Shown piece after piece: positions 51,031 to 59,257 of a stretch of 64,000 nt of DNA. Position numbers and translations under genes: made by a program. The notes under the pieces are model-generated. The model had not been told where the DNA came from, did not search any database, and saw nothing but the letters and a program-made list of their open reading frames with translations. Source of the DNA: Gammaproteobacteria bacterium (lineage in GTDB: Bacteria > Pseudomonadota > Gammaproteobacteria > Steroidobacterales > GCA-2729495). Location: contig JAJRUG010000028.1 of assembly GCA_024277915.1 (NCBI GenBank), positions 1 to 64,000 on the forward strand, in the 5' to 3' direction. The number at the start of each line of letters is the position of its first letter. The stretch's first letter is position 1.

Positions 51031-53832
51031 TCATTGGCTGACGACAGGCTGTGGCCTTGACTGCCATTTCCGATATGCACTCTTATGCACATCATCCATC
51101 GATGATGCGTGACCATCTATCCAGACCTGCTCGATGCTTGTCGACAGTTCGAGAATATCACCGTCCGTCAACACCAGGCTGGCGCTCTTGCCGGGCGTGA
51201 TCGAGCCAAGCGCATCATCCACTCCGAGTATTTTCGCAGGGTTCAGCGTAATGGAACGATAGGCCGCCTCTTTATCCAGACCAAAGCCTGATGCCAGGCC
51301 GGCAAAGCCGGCGACCTGGCGGGCATTGGATGAACCACCGGTTCGGGTGCCGCTGGCCATGGCGAACAGCACTCCTGCTTGCTCAAGCCTGGCGGGTATT
51401 GAATACAGCACATCGTAGGGATCATCCGGACGTGGAGGATCGCTGGTAATACTGGTCAACACCACCGGAATCTTGCCGGCCAAAATATCGGTAACCAGAT
51501 GTGCATCCCGCCCGCCCAGCAGAACCATGCGCAGCCCGCGTTTTTCTACCCACTCGACTGCAGAGATGATCGAATGCTTCTCGGTTGCCGACACCCACAG
51601 CGGCCGCTCTCCATTAATCACAGGTAACAGCGCATCAAGTTGCGGGTCAAACTCGGGCTTCTGGTCAGAATCAGCAAGCGCCTTCCCGTAGGCTCTGGCG
51701 CCATCGAGTAATTTATCAAATTTTTCCAGCTGTTCCCTGGTGGCTTTTTTCCGGTCCGCAAGACTTTCATTTCCCCTGCCCAGCATCCTTGCATAGCGTG
51801 CCGGAACAGGATCAGGCCAGCGCAGCACCAGTGAGTGGCGACGTACGGCAGTCATTTCTTCCCAGGTCCAGCCATCGGTGCGAATCAGCGATGTCGTGCC
51901 GGCCACCATGCCTCCTGATGGCACGACGATCGCATGAGTAATGCCACCCGAACGTGCGACCGGGAAATGCGTGCTGCTCGCATCGATTGCCACCGACACA
52001 TCAATATCGGCATTGATATCACCGGTTTCAGCGACATCCACCGACCCGGCCACGCTATCAATCTCATGGATCCCGAGCACTGTATTTGCGTGAATGATTC
52101 CAGGCCACAGATGTTTGCCTGTCGCGTCAATGCGTTCAGCCGATGCGGGAACCTCGGTACTACTGTCGCCTACTGCAACAATTTTCCCCTGCTCGAATAC
52201 AACGATACCGTTCTCTATCGCCGGAGCATCGATCGGATGAACAGTTGCACCAATAATCGCCACAGGCCGGTTCACCTGCCCCAATGATCCTGCGGGTGCA
52301 TAACTGTATTCAAGCCCCGCGTACTCCGGATTCGAAACAGTGAAACCGGCATCAGCTTCTTCATCCTTCGCATCGCCACCAATCTCGGCGATCAGTGTGG
52401 CACGCGCAGCGGCTACCACAGCCCGATGTGCCTCATCTGTTTCGCGGCTGAACATCAACTGACCATCGACGAAAGTATTGCTCACCCGACTGAATACACT
52501 CAGCGGATCGCCGTTCCAGATTACAATATCAGCATCCTTGCCAACCGCGAGTGAACCAACACGATCCTGTATCCCGAGTTGTATGGCCGGATTGATCGTT
52601 ACCATGGCCATTGCCTGCTCCGGTGCCATGCCGCCGTATCTGATGGTCTTGGCGGCCTCCAGGTTGAGCCTGCGAGCGAGATTCGAGTCATCGGAATTCA
52701 GACTGACCACGACTCCACGCTCCTCCATCAAAGCAGCGTTATAGGGAATTGCCTCAAAGGCCTCCATTTTATAACTCCACCAGTCCGAGAAAGTTGAGCC
52801 GTTCGCACCGTGTGCTGCAATTTCATCGGCAACCTGATAGCCCTCCAGCACATGCTGAAAAGTACCGACTTTGAAATTCAGCTCCTCGGCCAGACGTATC
52901 AACATCAGTATTTCATCCGCCCGATAGGCATGGACGTGAATCGTACGCTTGCCTTCGAGCACTTCGACCAGGGCATCCAGTCGCAAGTTACTTCTTGGCG
53001 GAATTTCCCGTTTCTGCTGTCTCCGTGACAGCGACTCGTAGCGCTGCCATTCATCCCGGTACTGCACAGCCTGCTCAAAGCTGTCTCTAATGATCGCAGC
53101 AACGCCCATTCGTGTCTTGGGATAGCGCGCCTGCCTGCCCGGGCCACCGGAAAAACGGGATTGCTTCGGGTTTTCTCCCAGCGCGAATTTTATGGTCGGC
53201 GGCGCACCAGCAAATTTCAGCTCATCGGGTGTCTCGGCATCCCAACGCAATTTGATTATTGCGTTCTGTCCGCCGATGGCATTGGCGGAGCCATGCAAAA
53301 TATGAATGGTCGTGACACCGCCTGCCAGCTGCATATAAATTGCTTTTGCACCTGGTTCAAGGATGTCTTCGACGCGCACTTCCGAGCTGACACTGGGTAC
53401 ACCTTCGTTAATACCCGTGTTCTCGGTGACACTATGGCTGTGTGCATCAATGATCCCGGGGGTCACATGCATGCCGGTCGCATCGATCACCAGGGCATCC
53501 CGGCTCGCCTTAAGATCCTTGCCATAAGCACTGATCTTGCCATTCTTAAGCAGCAGATCGACTCCCGCAACGATGCCATCTGCCTCCATGGTCCAGATCG
53601 TTGCGTTGCGGATCAGTACCTGTGACGGTGTTCCGGGTGGCGGTGGAAAAGTCTCGATGGTGAGCGCTTTTTCCAGATCGGAAGCTGCGTTCGATGTACT
53701 CCAGACCAATGCTGAGGCCACTACGAAAACCAGGGACAGAAAAGCAGCCATGCTTTTCGTTAAACCGATGTCCTGGCTCATTGCACCTGGCGAATAATTA
53801 TCTGATCCGTTGTTCATGGTGTTAGTGCTCAT
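51031..53832 (-). CDS. Tandem amidohydrolase-like exported protein
   Basis: A 933-residue protein with an N-terminal membrane or signal segment (AAFLSLVFVVASALVWSTSNA) and two amidohydrolase domains. The first keeps the metal motif as PGIIDAHSHS and continues with HVHAYRADEI and VVVSLNSDDSNLARR. The second repeats the beta-sandwich entry (VAIIGATVHPI) but reads LWPGIIHANTV, so its HxH is lost. The protein is likely an imidazolonepropionase/dipeptidase-like enzyme with one active and one structural half. It overlaps the companion gene by four bases. Confidence 0.83.
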   Translation of the reverse strand: MSTNTMNNGSDNYSPGAMSQDIGLTKSMAAFLSLVFVVASALVWSTSNAASDLEKALTIETFPPPPGTPSQVLIRNATIWTMEADGIVAGVDLLLKNGKISAYGKDLKASRDALVIDATGMHVTPGIIDAHSHSVTENTGINEGVPSVSSEVRVEDILEPGAKAIYMQLAGGVTTIHILHGSANAIGGQNAIIKLRWDAETPDELKFAGAPPTIKFALGENPKQSRFSGGPGRQARYPKTRMGVAAIIRDSFEQAVQYRDEWQRYESLSRRQQKREIPPRSNLRLDALVEVLEGKRTIHVHAYRADEILMLIRLAEELNFKVGTFQHVLEGYQVADEIAAHGANGSTFSDWWSYKMEAFEAIPYNAALMEERGVVVSLNSDDSNLARRLNLEAAKTIRYGGMAPEQAMAMVTINPAIQLGIQDRVGSLAVGKDADIVIWNGDPLSVFSRVSNTFVDGQLMFSRETDEAHRAVVAAARATLIAEIGGDAKDEEADAGFTVSNPEYAGLEYSYAPAGSLGQVNRPVAIIGATVHPIDAPAIENGIVVFEQGKIVAVGDSSTEVPASAERIDATGKHLWPGIIHANTVLGIHEIDSVAGSVDVAETGDINADIDVSVAIDASSTHFPVARSGGITHAIVVPSGGMVAGTTSLIRTDGWTWEEMTAVRRHSLVLRWPDPVPARYARMLGRGNESLADRKKATREQLEKFDKLLDGARAYGKALADSDQKPEFDPQLDALLPVINGERPLWVSATEKHSIISAVEWVEKRGLRMVLLGGRDAHLVTDILAGKIPVVLTSITSDPPRPDDPYDVLYSIPARLEQAGVLFAMASGTRTGGSSNARQVAGFAGLASGFGLDKEAAYRSITLNPAKILGVDDALGSITPGKSASLVLTDGDILELSTSIEQVWIDGHASSMDDVHKSAYRKWQSRPQPVVSQ

Positions 53833-55481
53833 TGTTCTTCACCTTCGGGCCCGGAGATTCTGCGGCCTTCAACTTCAATTTTGACTGAGCCACGCGGCGA
53901 CTCCATGGTCGTTTCTCCTGACAGGGTTTCGCCGGTAACGATCACTGTGATCTCTATATCACCGTTCGGGGTACTCCTGACTACAGTCATGGCATTACCG
54001 AGCAATTCGATACTGGTGAAATCACTCTTGCCTGCACGCGTTCCTTCGCTAAACCCCTTCCACTCATCCTTGTGGCCGGAAATAGTCCAGGTCGATTCAC
54101 TCGAACGACCCATCACGTCAGTAGTGATTTCCCAGGTTCCACGGGGGTCGACTACTGCATCAGGATCACCTTTGCTTTCTTCCGCCTTTATTTTCTCGTG
54201 ATAGCCATCCACGAAAATATGCCTGAAGGCCGGCTTCTTGACGAACAGATCGCCCTCAACAATCAGCAAATTGGCTTGCTTGCCGGCTTCAATAGTACCC
54301 AGTACGCTGGATAGCCCCAGCAGTCTGGCAGGAATCGTCGTCAACGCTGCAAGCGCCTGGTCTTCACCAAAACCGGCTGCAACTGCCTGGGCGAGGTTTT
54401 CAGAAAACTTGCGAGTGCTTTTCATTCCTCCGGTCACCAGAGCAAACTCAACACCGGCATCAACCAATGCCGCCGGCAATCCCGGAGCCAGAAGATACTG
54501 TTGCATCGCCTTCATGCCAACGTCCTGCACTTCGTCCGGGTTATCGAGCCCCGGCTTGGCAGGCATTTCCAGGGGTAATAACACCGGCATTCCTGCCGCT
54601 TTCAAATCATCAACGCTGTCGACCAGACCACGTGCAAGGGTCACTGCAGTCAATCCGAACTCTGTTGACAGGCCGCTGAACCGGGCAGGATCAAGTGCTG
54701 CACCGGAGACGAAAATCACCGGCACCTTGCCTGCCAGCACATCCGCCAGAGCTGCATCGGAAGAGCGGAATTCGGGCCGTAGCATACCGGCAGCATTCGA
54801 AGCATAGCGCTGTTGCCACTCAACCTGGCGTCGTGCATCGACGAATGACTGGCGAACCACAGCCATGGCGCCAATTTTCGATGATGGATACTGCCGTGCC
54901 ATAAATGAACTCGCCTCAAGAGCGATGACCTGGGCAGCACGATCCCGCAGAATCAATTGTTGTGCGGCGCCTGCCCGAAGTGCAAGCACCGCAGACTGCC
55001 CGCGGAAAACGCCTTTGGCTGGTAATACCTGAGCCGCTCCAAAACCAAGCTCCCGGTGCTTTTTAACACTGGCGTGCCCGGTATTGATTTTATCCACTAC
55101 TGCCTGTTCCGGGTGCACCGGAGCCAGCTCGTTGGGTGCACCGGGACGACTTTTACTCGCGCCGCCACCGCGACTGCCTGGCCCGGCATTGGCCGGCGCT
55201 TCGAGTCCCACGGTTGAGGCTGCATCAATGAATGCCGGATAAACCGTCCAGCCTTCTTCTGCTTCAATGACTTCAGCATCAGCAGGCACTTTCACTCCGG
55301 CACCAACAGCATCAATCAGCCCGTCGCGCAGGACGACAATACCGTCATCGATCACCTGGCCGGGAGCGGTAACAATCTTCGCGCCGGTAATCGCATATAT
55401 TCGCGGCCGTTCTGCCAAACCAGCCTGACTCATAAAGATCGATGCCAGCATAACCAGCATCAGTGGAATTGAACGATTCAA
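53829..55481 (-). CDS. Amidohydrolase-like companion lacking metal ligands
   Basis: A 550-residue exported amidohydrolase relative. Where the family has PGxIDxHxH this protein reads YPAFIDAASTVG, so the first metal site is gone. It keeps the domain order and the C-terminal sandwich (GTIEAGKQANLLIVEGDLFV), plus an added C-terminal beta domain (DVMGRSSESTWTISGHKDEW). TTG 55481 was chosen because AGGAGG lies seven bases upstream and it starts a normal signal peptide (IPLMLVMLASIFMSQAGLA). The frame extends to 55592 without a ribosome site. It probably forms a complex with the 933-residue protein. Confidence 0.8.
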   Translation of the reverse strand: MNRSIPLMLVMLASIFMSQAGLAERPRIYAITGAKIVTAPGQVIDDGIVVLRDGLIDAVGAGVKVPADAEVIEAEEGWTVYPAFIDAASTVGLEAPANAGPGSRGGGASKSRPGAPNELAPVHPEQAVVDKINTGHASVKKHRELGFGAAQVLPAKGVFRGQSAVLALRAGAAQQLILRDRAAQVIALEASSFMARQYPSSKIGAMAVVRQSFVDARRQVEWQQRYASNAAGMLRPEFRSSDAALADVLAGKVPVIFVSGAALDPARFSGLSTEFGLTAVTLARGLVDSVDDLKAAGMPVLLPLEMPAKPGLDNPDEVQDVGMKAMQQYLLAPGLPAALVDAGVEFALVTGGMKSTRKFSENLAQAVAAGFGEDQALAALTTIPARLLGLSSVLGTIEAGKQANLLIVEGDLFVKKPAFRHIFVDGYHEKIKAEESKGDPDAVVDPRGTWEITTDVMGRSSESTWTISGHKDEWKGFSEGTRAGKSDFTSIELLGNAMTVVRSTPNGDIEITVIVTGETLSGETTMESPRGSVKIEVEGRRISGPEGEEQ

Positions 55482-55630
55482 GAGCAGTCCTCCTCGCCTT
55501 CCTGATACCTGCCGGTTGGGCATTGTATCGGAGCGATAATCAGCATTCGATGTATTTGTCCAGAGTAGAGAATAGCGAACCTGGCGCATCAAGTAACCCG
55601 GAATCTCCGTCCATCACCCGGTTGAAATAT

Positions 55631-56650
55631 TTATCGGGCTGCGAATGCTGCAGGGAGCAGTCGCTCTCCGATCATTCGCAGTGATTCAGCCTGATTGTCA
55701 TGCAATCGTAACGCAATCTCTGTCAGTCCTGCTGCCTCGAAGCGGCGCAAGCTCTCTGCGTGCCGCTCAATATCATCGTCGGACCCGCTGAAAGTGATGC
55801 AATCAATCAGCTGATCGATAATGCGTTGCGGTACGCCCTCGATATCGCCTGATCTGTCCTGGTATGCCTTGAGAAAAGCGTTCTTGTGTTTTTCTACCAG
55901 GGCACAATCCTCGTCACTGAGAAATGGTGACAGATGAAATTTGACCAGCCAGCCACGCAGGATCATTTCCCGCCGTGCCTCGTGGAATGAAACCGCCCGA
56001 TCTTTTTTCACATGCCAGGCCCAGAAGTTACTGACCGGAAATGGTTCCCCTGAACATTTATTTTCTGTCTCTGCCTGCCGCATGACGGCAACACCCTGTG
56101 CAACAGTCTCTGGTACCACATCACTCATCATCAAACCATCAGCTACACCCCTGGCCATACGAATCATCTGTGGCTTGCTGGCACCGATGTAAATCCTCGG
56201 TGGTGCGCCGACGGGCCAGTTCGGGCGGTATCCTCTGACCTTGTATAAAGCGCCATCAAAGTTTACCGGCTCACCGCTAAAAGCGGCTTTCATGATTTCT
56301 GCTGTTTCCCGTGCTGCCCGCACCCGCCGGGCTGGTGATGCTCCCATCACGCCGCACCATTCACCGCCGGCGCTGATCACCATCTGCGCCCGACCATTGG
56401 CAAACTCGTTCAAGGTCATCAATGAATTTGCCATTTTGAGCGGGTGCATTTCCCAGGGACTCACCACCAGAACACCAACTCCTATTCTGCTGGTAGCCTG
56501 CGCCATGGGCACCATACTCATGAAAGCATCCCTTGCGGAGGCATAGTTTGTTGCCCACAGGGTGTTGATTCCGTAGCTTTCTGCTAACCGGCCGAGTTCC
56601 GCAATCTGCGCAGGTGTCTGGTCAGGTTCGAGGATAATGTCGATTTTCAT
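55631..56650 (-). CDS. LLM-class flavin-dependent oxidoreductase
   Basis: A 339-residue TIM-barrel of the luciferase-like monooxygenase family (F420 or FMN). Landmarks are GINTLWATNYASARDAFMSM, SRIGVGVLVVSPWEMHPLK, ISAGGEWCGVMG and PRIYIGASKPQMIRMAR. The substrate cannot be assigned. It is a single gene with 149 bp to the amidohydrolase start downstream. Confidence 0.85.
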   Translation of the reverse strand: MKIDIILEPDQTPAQIAELGRLAESYGINTLWATNYASARDAFMSMVPMAQATSRIGVGVLVVSPWEMHPLKMANSLMTLNEFANGRAQMVISAGGEWCGVMGASPARRVRAARETAEIMKAAFSGEPVNFDGALYKVRGYRPNWPVGAPPRIYIGASKPQMIRMARGVADGLMMSDVVPETVAQGVAVMRQAETENKCSGEPFPVSNFWAWHVKKDRAVSFHEARREMILRGWLVKFHLSPFLSDEDCALVEKHKNAFLKAYQDRSGDIEGVPQRIIDQLIDCITFSGSDDDIERHAESLRRFEAAGLTEIALRLHDNQAESLRMIGERLLPAAFAAR

Positions 56651-56983
56651 GCTAATCGCGGGGTCAATATCTGCGGGCTCGTGACTGGATATTTAACCAG
56701 TGAATCGTAATCCAGGCAATCTCTGCACCACCCGAAACCGCTGAAACCAAGGCAAATACGAGCTTCCGTCAAAGTACCTGATCTTGTCCGAACAAGTTAT
56801 AGGACAAGGGCTTAGGGCAGTTTTCTCAAATCCATCACAAACAGGCTTATATAAGTTGCTGAATTAAGTTAAATTAGACGTACGGGCTCGGGGTGCTTAC
56901 CGCTCTGATGACAGGGATTACATAGTGAACCGGAAAGGTCTCGTCAAGAAAGACCGCGAACAACCGCGATCTCAGGAGGCGAT
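56651..56983. other. Divergent non-coding region with an inverted repeat
   Basis: This 333-bp region separates the LLM gene (minus) and the SYLF gene (plus). CTTGTCC (56783-56789) faces GGACAAG (56802-56808) with a 12-bp spacer, a possible operator. An AT-rich stretch around 56848-56880 (CTTATATAAGTTGCTG) could hold the SYLF promoter. AGGAGG stands before the SYLF ATG. Nothing else is recognised. Confidence 0.45.
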
Positions 56984-57766
56984 ATGACGAAGTATATAAC
57001 TGCACTCATCACACTGGTGGTTGTCGGCCAGATGTCCAGCGCGCTTGCAGCAAACGATCTGGATCGCCGCGTTGATGCGGCAACCGAAGTGCTGCAACAG
57101 ATCAACCGAATTCCGGAACAAGCCATTCCACCCAGCCTGCTCAAGCGAGCCTATGGTGTGGCGGTGATTCCAAATGTGATCAAGGCAGGGTTTATTGTCG
57201 GTGCCTCCTACGGCAAGGGTCTGCTGGTGGTGCGCCAGCCGGACGGACGCTGGGGCAACCCGACTTTCATTACCATTGGCAGTGGCAGTATCGGCTGGCA
57301 GATCGGTGCTCAGGCCACTGACATTATCCTGGTATTCAAGTCACGAAAAGGCCTGGAAAACATCGCCAACGGCAAGCTGACTCTTGGAGCCGATGCTGCC
57401 GTGGCCGCTGGTCCGGTCGGAAGATATGCCTCGGCCGGCGTCGACCTGAATCTGAAATCTGAAATCTATTCCTACTCACGCAGTCGCGGACTTTTTGCCG
57501 GCGTTTCTATAGAGGGCGCAGTGCTCTCGATCGACAAGAAAGCCAATTTCGCGTACTACAACAGTGGTCAGGTAACCATTGAGGGAATCTTGCGTGATAC
57601 AACAATTCCCGCACCCTTTCAGGCACGTCATTTCATTGATGTGCTGACCGCGACTGCACCCGTTTTGCAATGGCAAATGCCGACCAAACGCGCCGCGTCA
57701 GCGAATGGTGTACGCACCTATGCGATAGAAGACGAGGCTCAGCCAAAGGGCGAAACCATTTTCTAG
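56984..57766 (+). CDS. Exported SYLF / YSC84-domain lipid-binding protein
   Basis: A 260-residue protein with a signal peptide (ITALITLVVVGQMSSALA) and a full SYLF domain: KRAYGVAVIPNVIKAGFIVG, YGKGLLVVR, GSGSIGWQIGAQATDIILVF and the later SRGLFAGVSIEGAVL. In bacteria and eukaryotes the domain binds phosphoinositides or phospholipids. It is monocistronic, with a strong AGGAGG site and a textbook terminator after it. Confidence 0.9.
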   Translation: MTKYITALITLVVVGQMSSALAANDLDRRVDAATEVLQQINRIPEQAIPPSLLKRAYGVAVIPNVIKAGFIVGASYGKGLLVVRQPDGRWGNPTFITIGSGSIGWQIGAQATDIILVFKSRKGLENIANGKLTLGADAAVAAGPVGRYASAGVDLNLKSEIYSYSRSRGLFAGVSIEGAVLSIDKKANFAYYNSGQVTIEGILRDTTIPAPFQARHFIDVLTATAPVLQWQMPTKRAASANGVRTYAIEDEAQPKGETIF

Positions 57767-57787
57767 GCTAACGAATTCCTCCGCATT

Positions 57788-57825
57788 GCGGCCCTTCGTC
57801 CTCGTGGCAAGGGCCGCTTTTTTTT
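57788..57825 (+). terminator. Intrinsic terminator of the SYLF gene
   Basis: GCGGCCCTT (57788-57796) pairs with AAGGGCCGC (57809-57817), followed by eight Ts. It lies 22 bp after the stop and is the clearest rho-independent terminator in the window. Confidence 0.93.
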
Positions 57826-57938
57826 GGGTTGTTTTTTCCCTGTGTGCACAGAGCTGCCGCCAGCAAGAATTGCTGGCAGCATTGCGTATACTGTCACGAA
57901 AAGCAGAGACAAATTGCGGAAGCAGGGAGAACTGACAA

Positions 57939-59036
57939 ATGGAAAATATCAGCAGGCTGACGCAGGAGTGGATCACCCTGCTTGGCCCGAATCACCTTGT
58001 TCAGGCCTTTGGCATCATCGTCGTATTCCTGATCCTGGCAAAGCTCACCAGTGCCCTGCTTACCAGCATGTTGAGCCGTATTGTGAAACAAACTACAACT
58101 GATTTCGACGACCGGCTTGTCTCGATGGTGCATCGTCCGGTTTTTGTTACCGTTGCCATCATCGGAATGACACTGGCCACTTACCGGCTTGATATTTCCC
58201 CTGCCCTGCAATCCGTCACCCTTTCAATTCTGAAAACCATTCTCATTCTGACCTGGCTGGTTTTAGGACTCAGAGTATCTCGCTTGTTACTCGAGATTTT
58301 CAGCCGCAGCACAACACGGTTCACATTTGTCCAGCCAAGCACTGCGCCGCTGCTGAATAACCTGATGTTCGTAATCGTGCTGATAGCAGGAGCCTATTCG
58401 ATCCTGGTTGCCTGGGATATCAATGTAACCGGCCTGGTAGCCTCCGCCGGTATTGTTGGACTGGCACTGAGTTTCGCCGCCCAGGACACTTTGGCAAACC
58501 TGTTTGCCGGAGTTGCTATCCTCGCCGACCGGCCGTATAAAATCGGCGACTACATCAATCTGAATAGTGGTGAGCGTGGTGAAGTCACCCACATCGGATT
58601 GCGCAGCACCAGAATACTCACCCGTGATGATGTCGAGGTAGCAATCCCGAACGGTGTCATGGGAAGCGCTATGATCATCAATGAAACCGCCGGACGATCC
58701 GAAAAATACCGAATCCGTGTCGCTGTAGGTGTCGCATACGGGTCGGATATCGATCTGGTTATGAACACGCTGCAAGCCGAGGCCGAAAATCACCAAAAAA
58801 TCTGCGACCTGCCGGCTCCCAGAGTCCGGTTCCGTCGCTTCGGAGACTCCAGCCTGGACTTCGAACTATTGTGCTGGATAGAAAAACCCGAATACCGTGG
58901 CCTGCTCACCCATGAACTAAACTGCAGTATCTACAAAGCGTTTAACGAGAAGGGAATCAGTATCCCGTTCCCACAACGCGATTTACACATAAAAGAAATA
59001 CCTATTGGGGTCAGACCTCAGCAACCCACTGATTAA
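57939..59036 (+). CDS. MscS-family mechanosensitive channel
   Basis: A 365-residue small-conductance channel. Four or more membrane helices lead to the pore helix and beta domain: GLVASAGIVGLALSFAAQDT, LANLFAGVAILADRPYKIGD, then ILTRDDVEVAIPNGVMG. The C-terminal alpha-beta domain ends near FPQRDLHIKE. The last nine residues (GVRPQQPTD) and the stop codon are encoded by a GGGGTCAGACCTC repeat that starts exactly on a codon boundary at 59007, so the native C-terminus has been replaced. Confidence 0.9.
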   Translation: MENISRLTQEWITLLGPNHLVQAFGIIVVFLILAKLTSALLTSMLSRIVKQTTTDFDDRLVSMVHRPVFVTVAIIGMTLATYRLDISPALQSVTLSILKTILILTWLVLGLRVSRLLLEIFSRSTTRFTFVQPSTAPLLNNLMFVIVLIAGAYSILVAWDINVTGLVASAGIVGLALSFAAQDTLANLFAGVAILADRPYKIGDYINLNSGERGEVTHIGLRSTRILTRDDVEVAIPNGVMGSAMIINETAGRSEKYRIRVAVGVAYGSDIDLVMNTLQAEAENHQKICDLPAPRVRFRRFGDSSLDFELLCWIEKPEYRGLLTHELNCSIYKAFNEKGISIPFPQRDLHIKEIPIGVRPQQPTD

Positions 59037-59249
59037 CAAAATGTAAGTGGGATATATGCTGCCAAAATTCTACTTAAAACCATGTTTTCAGGGTCGAAAA
59101 CCCTACTCTAAGCAAGTTAGCTAAACCGGATGGAGTGAGAGTGCTTAGAAGCCCCATTTTACCCGCAAAAAGCCGGGTCTAAGGCAAATTCAGCTAGCTA
59201 ATCAGGGGAATAGTATAGGATAATCAGCTAGTTACCGAGGTCCGACCCC
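59007..59249 (+). repeat. 243-bp element bounded by inverted tail repeats (copies 5 and 6)
   Basis: GGGGTCAGACCTCAGCAACC (from 59007) faces the inverse of GGGGTCGGACCTCGGTAACT (ending 59249). The ends agree at 23 of 29 positions, including a shared CTGATTA. The interior has no coding sequence and shows smaller repeats such as TCAGCTAGCTAATCAGG. The left end lies inside the MscS gene; the right end stops eight bases from the stop of the WD40 gene. Confidence 0.72.
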
Positions 59250-59257
59250 ATCGGATA

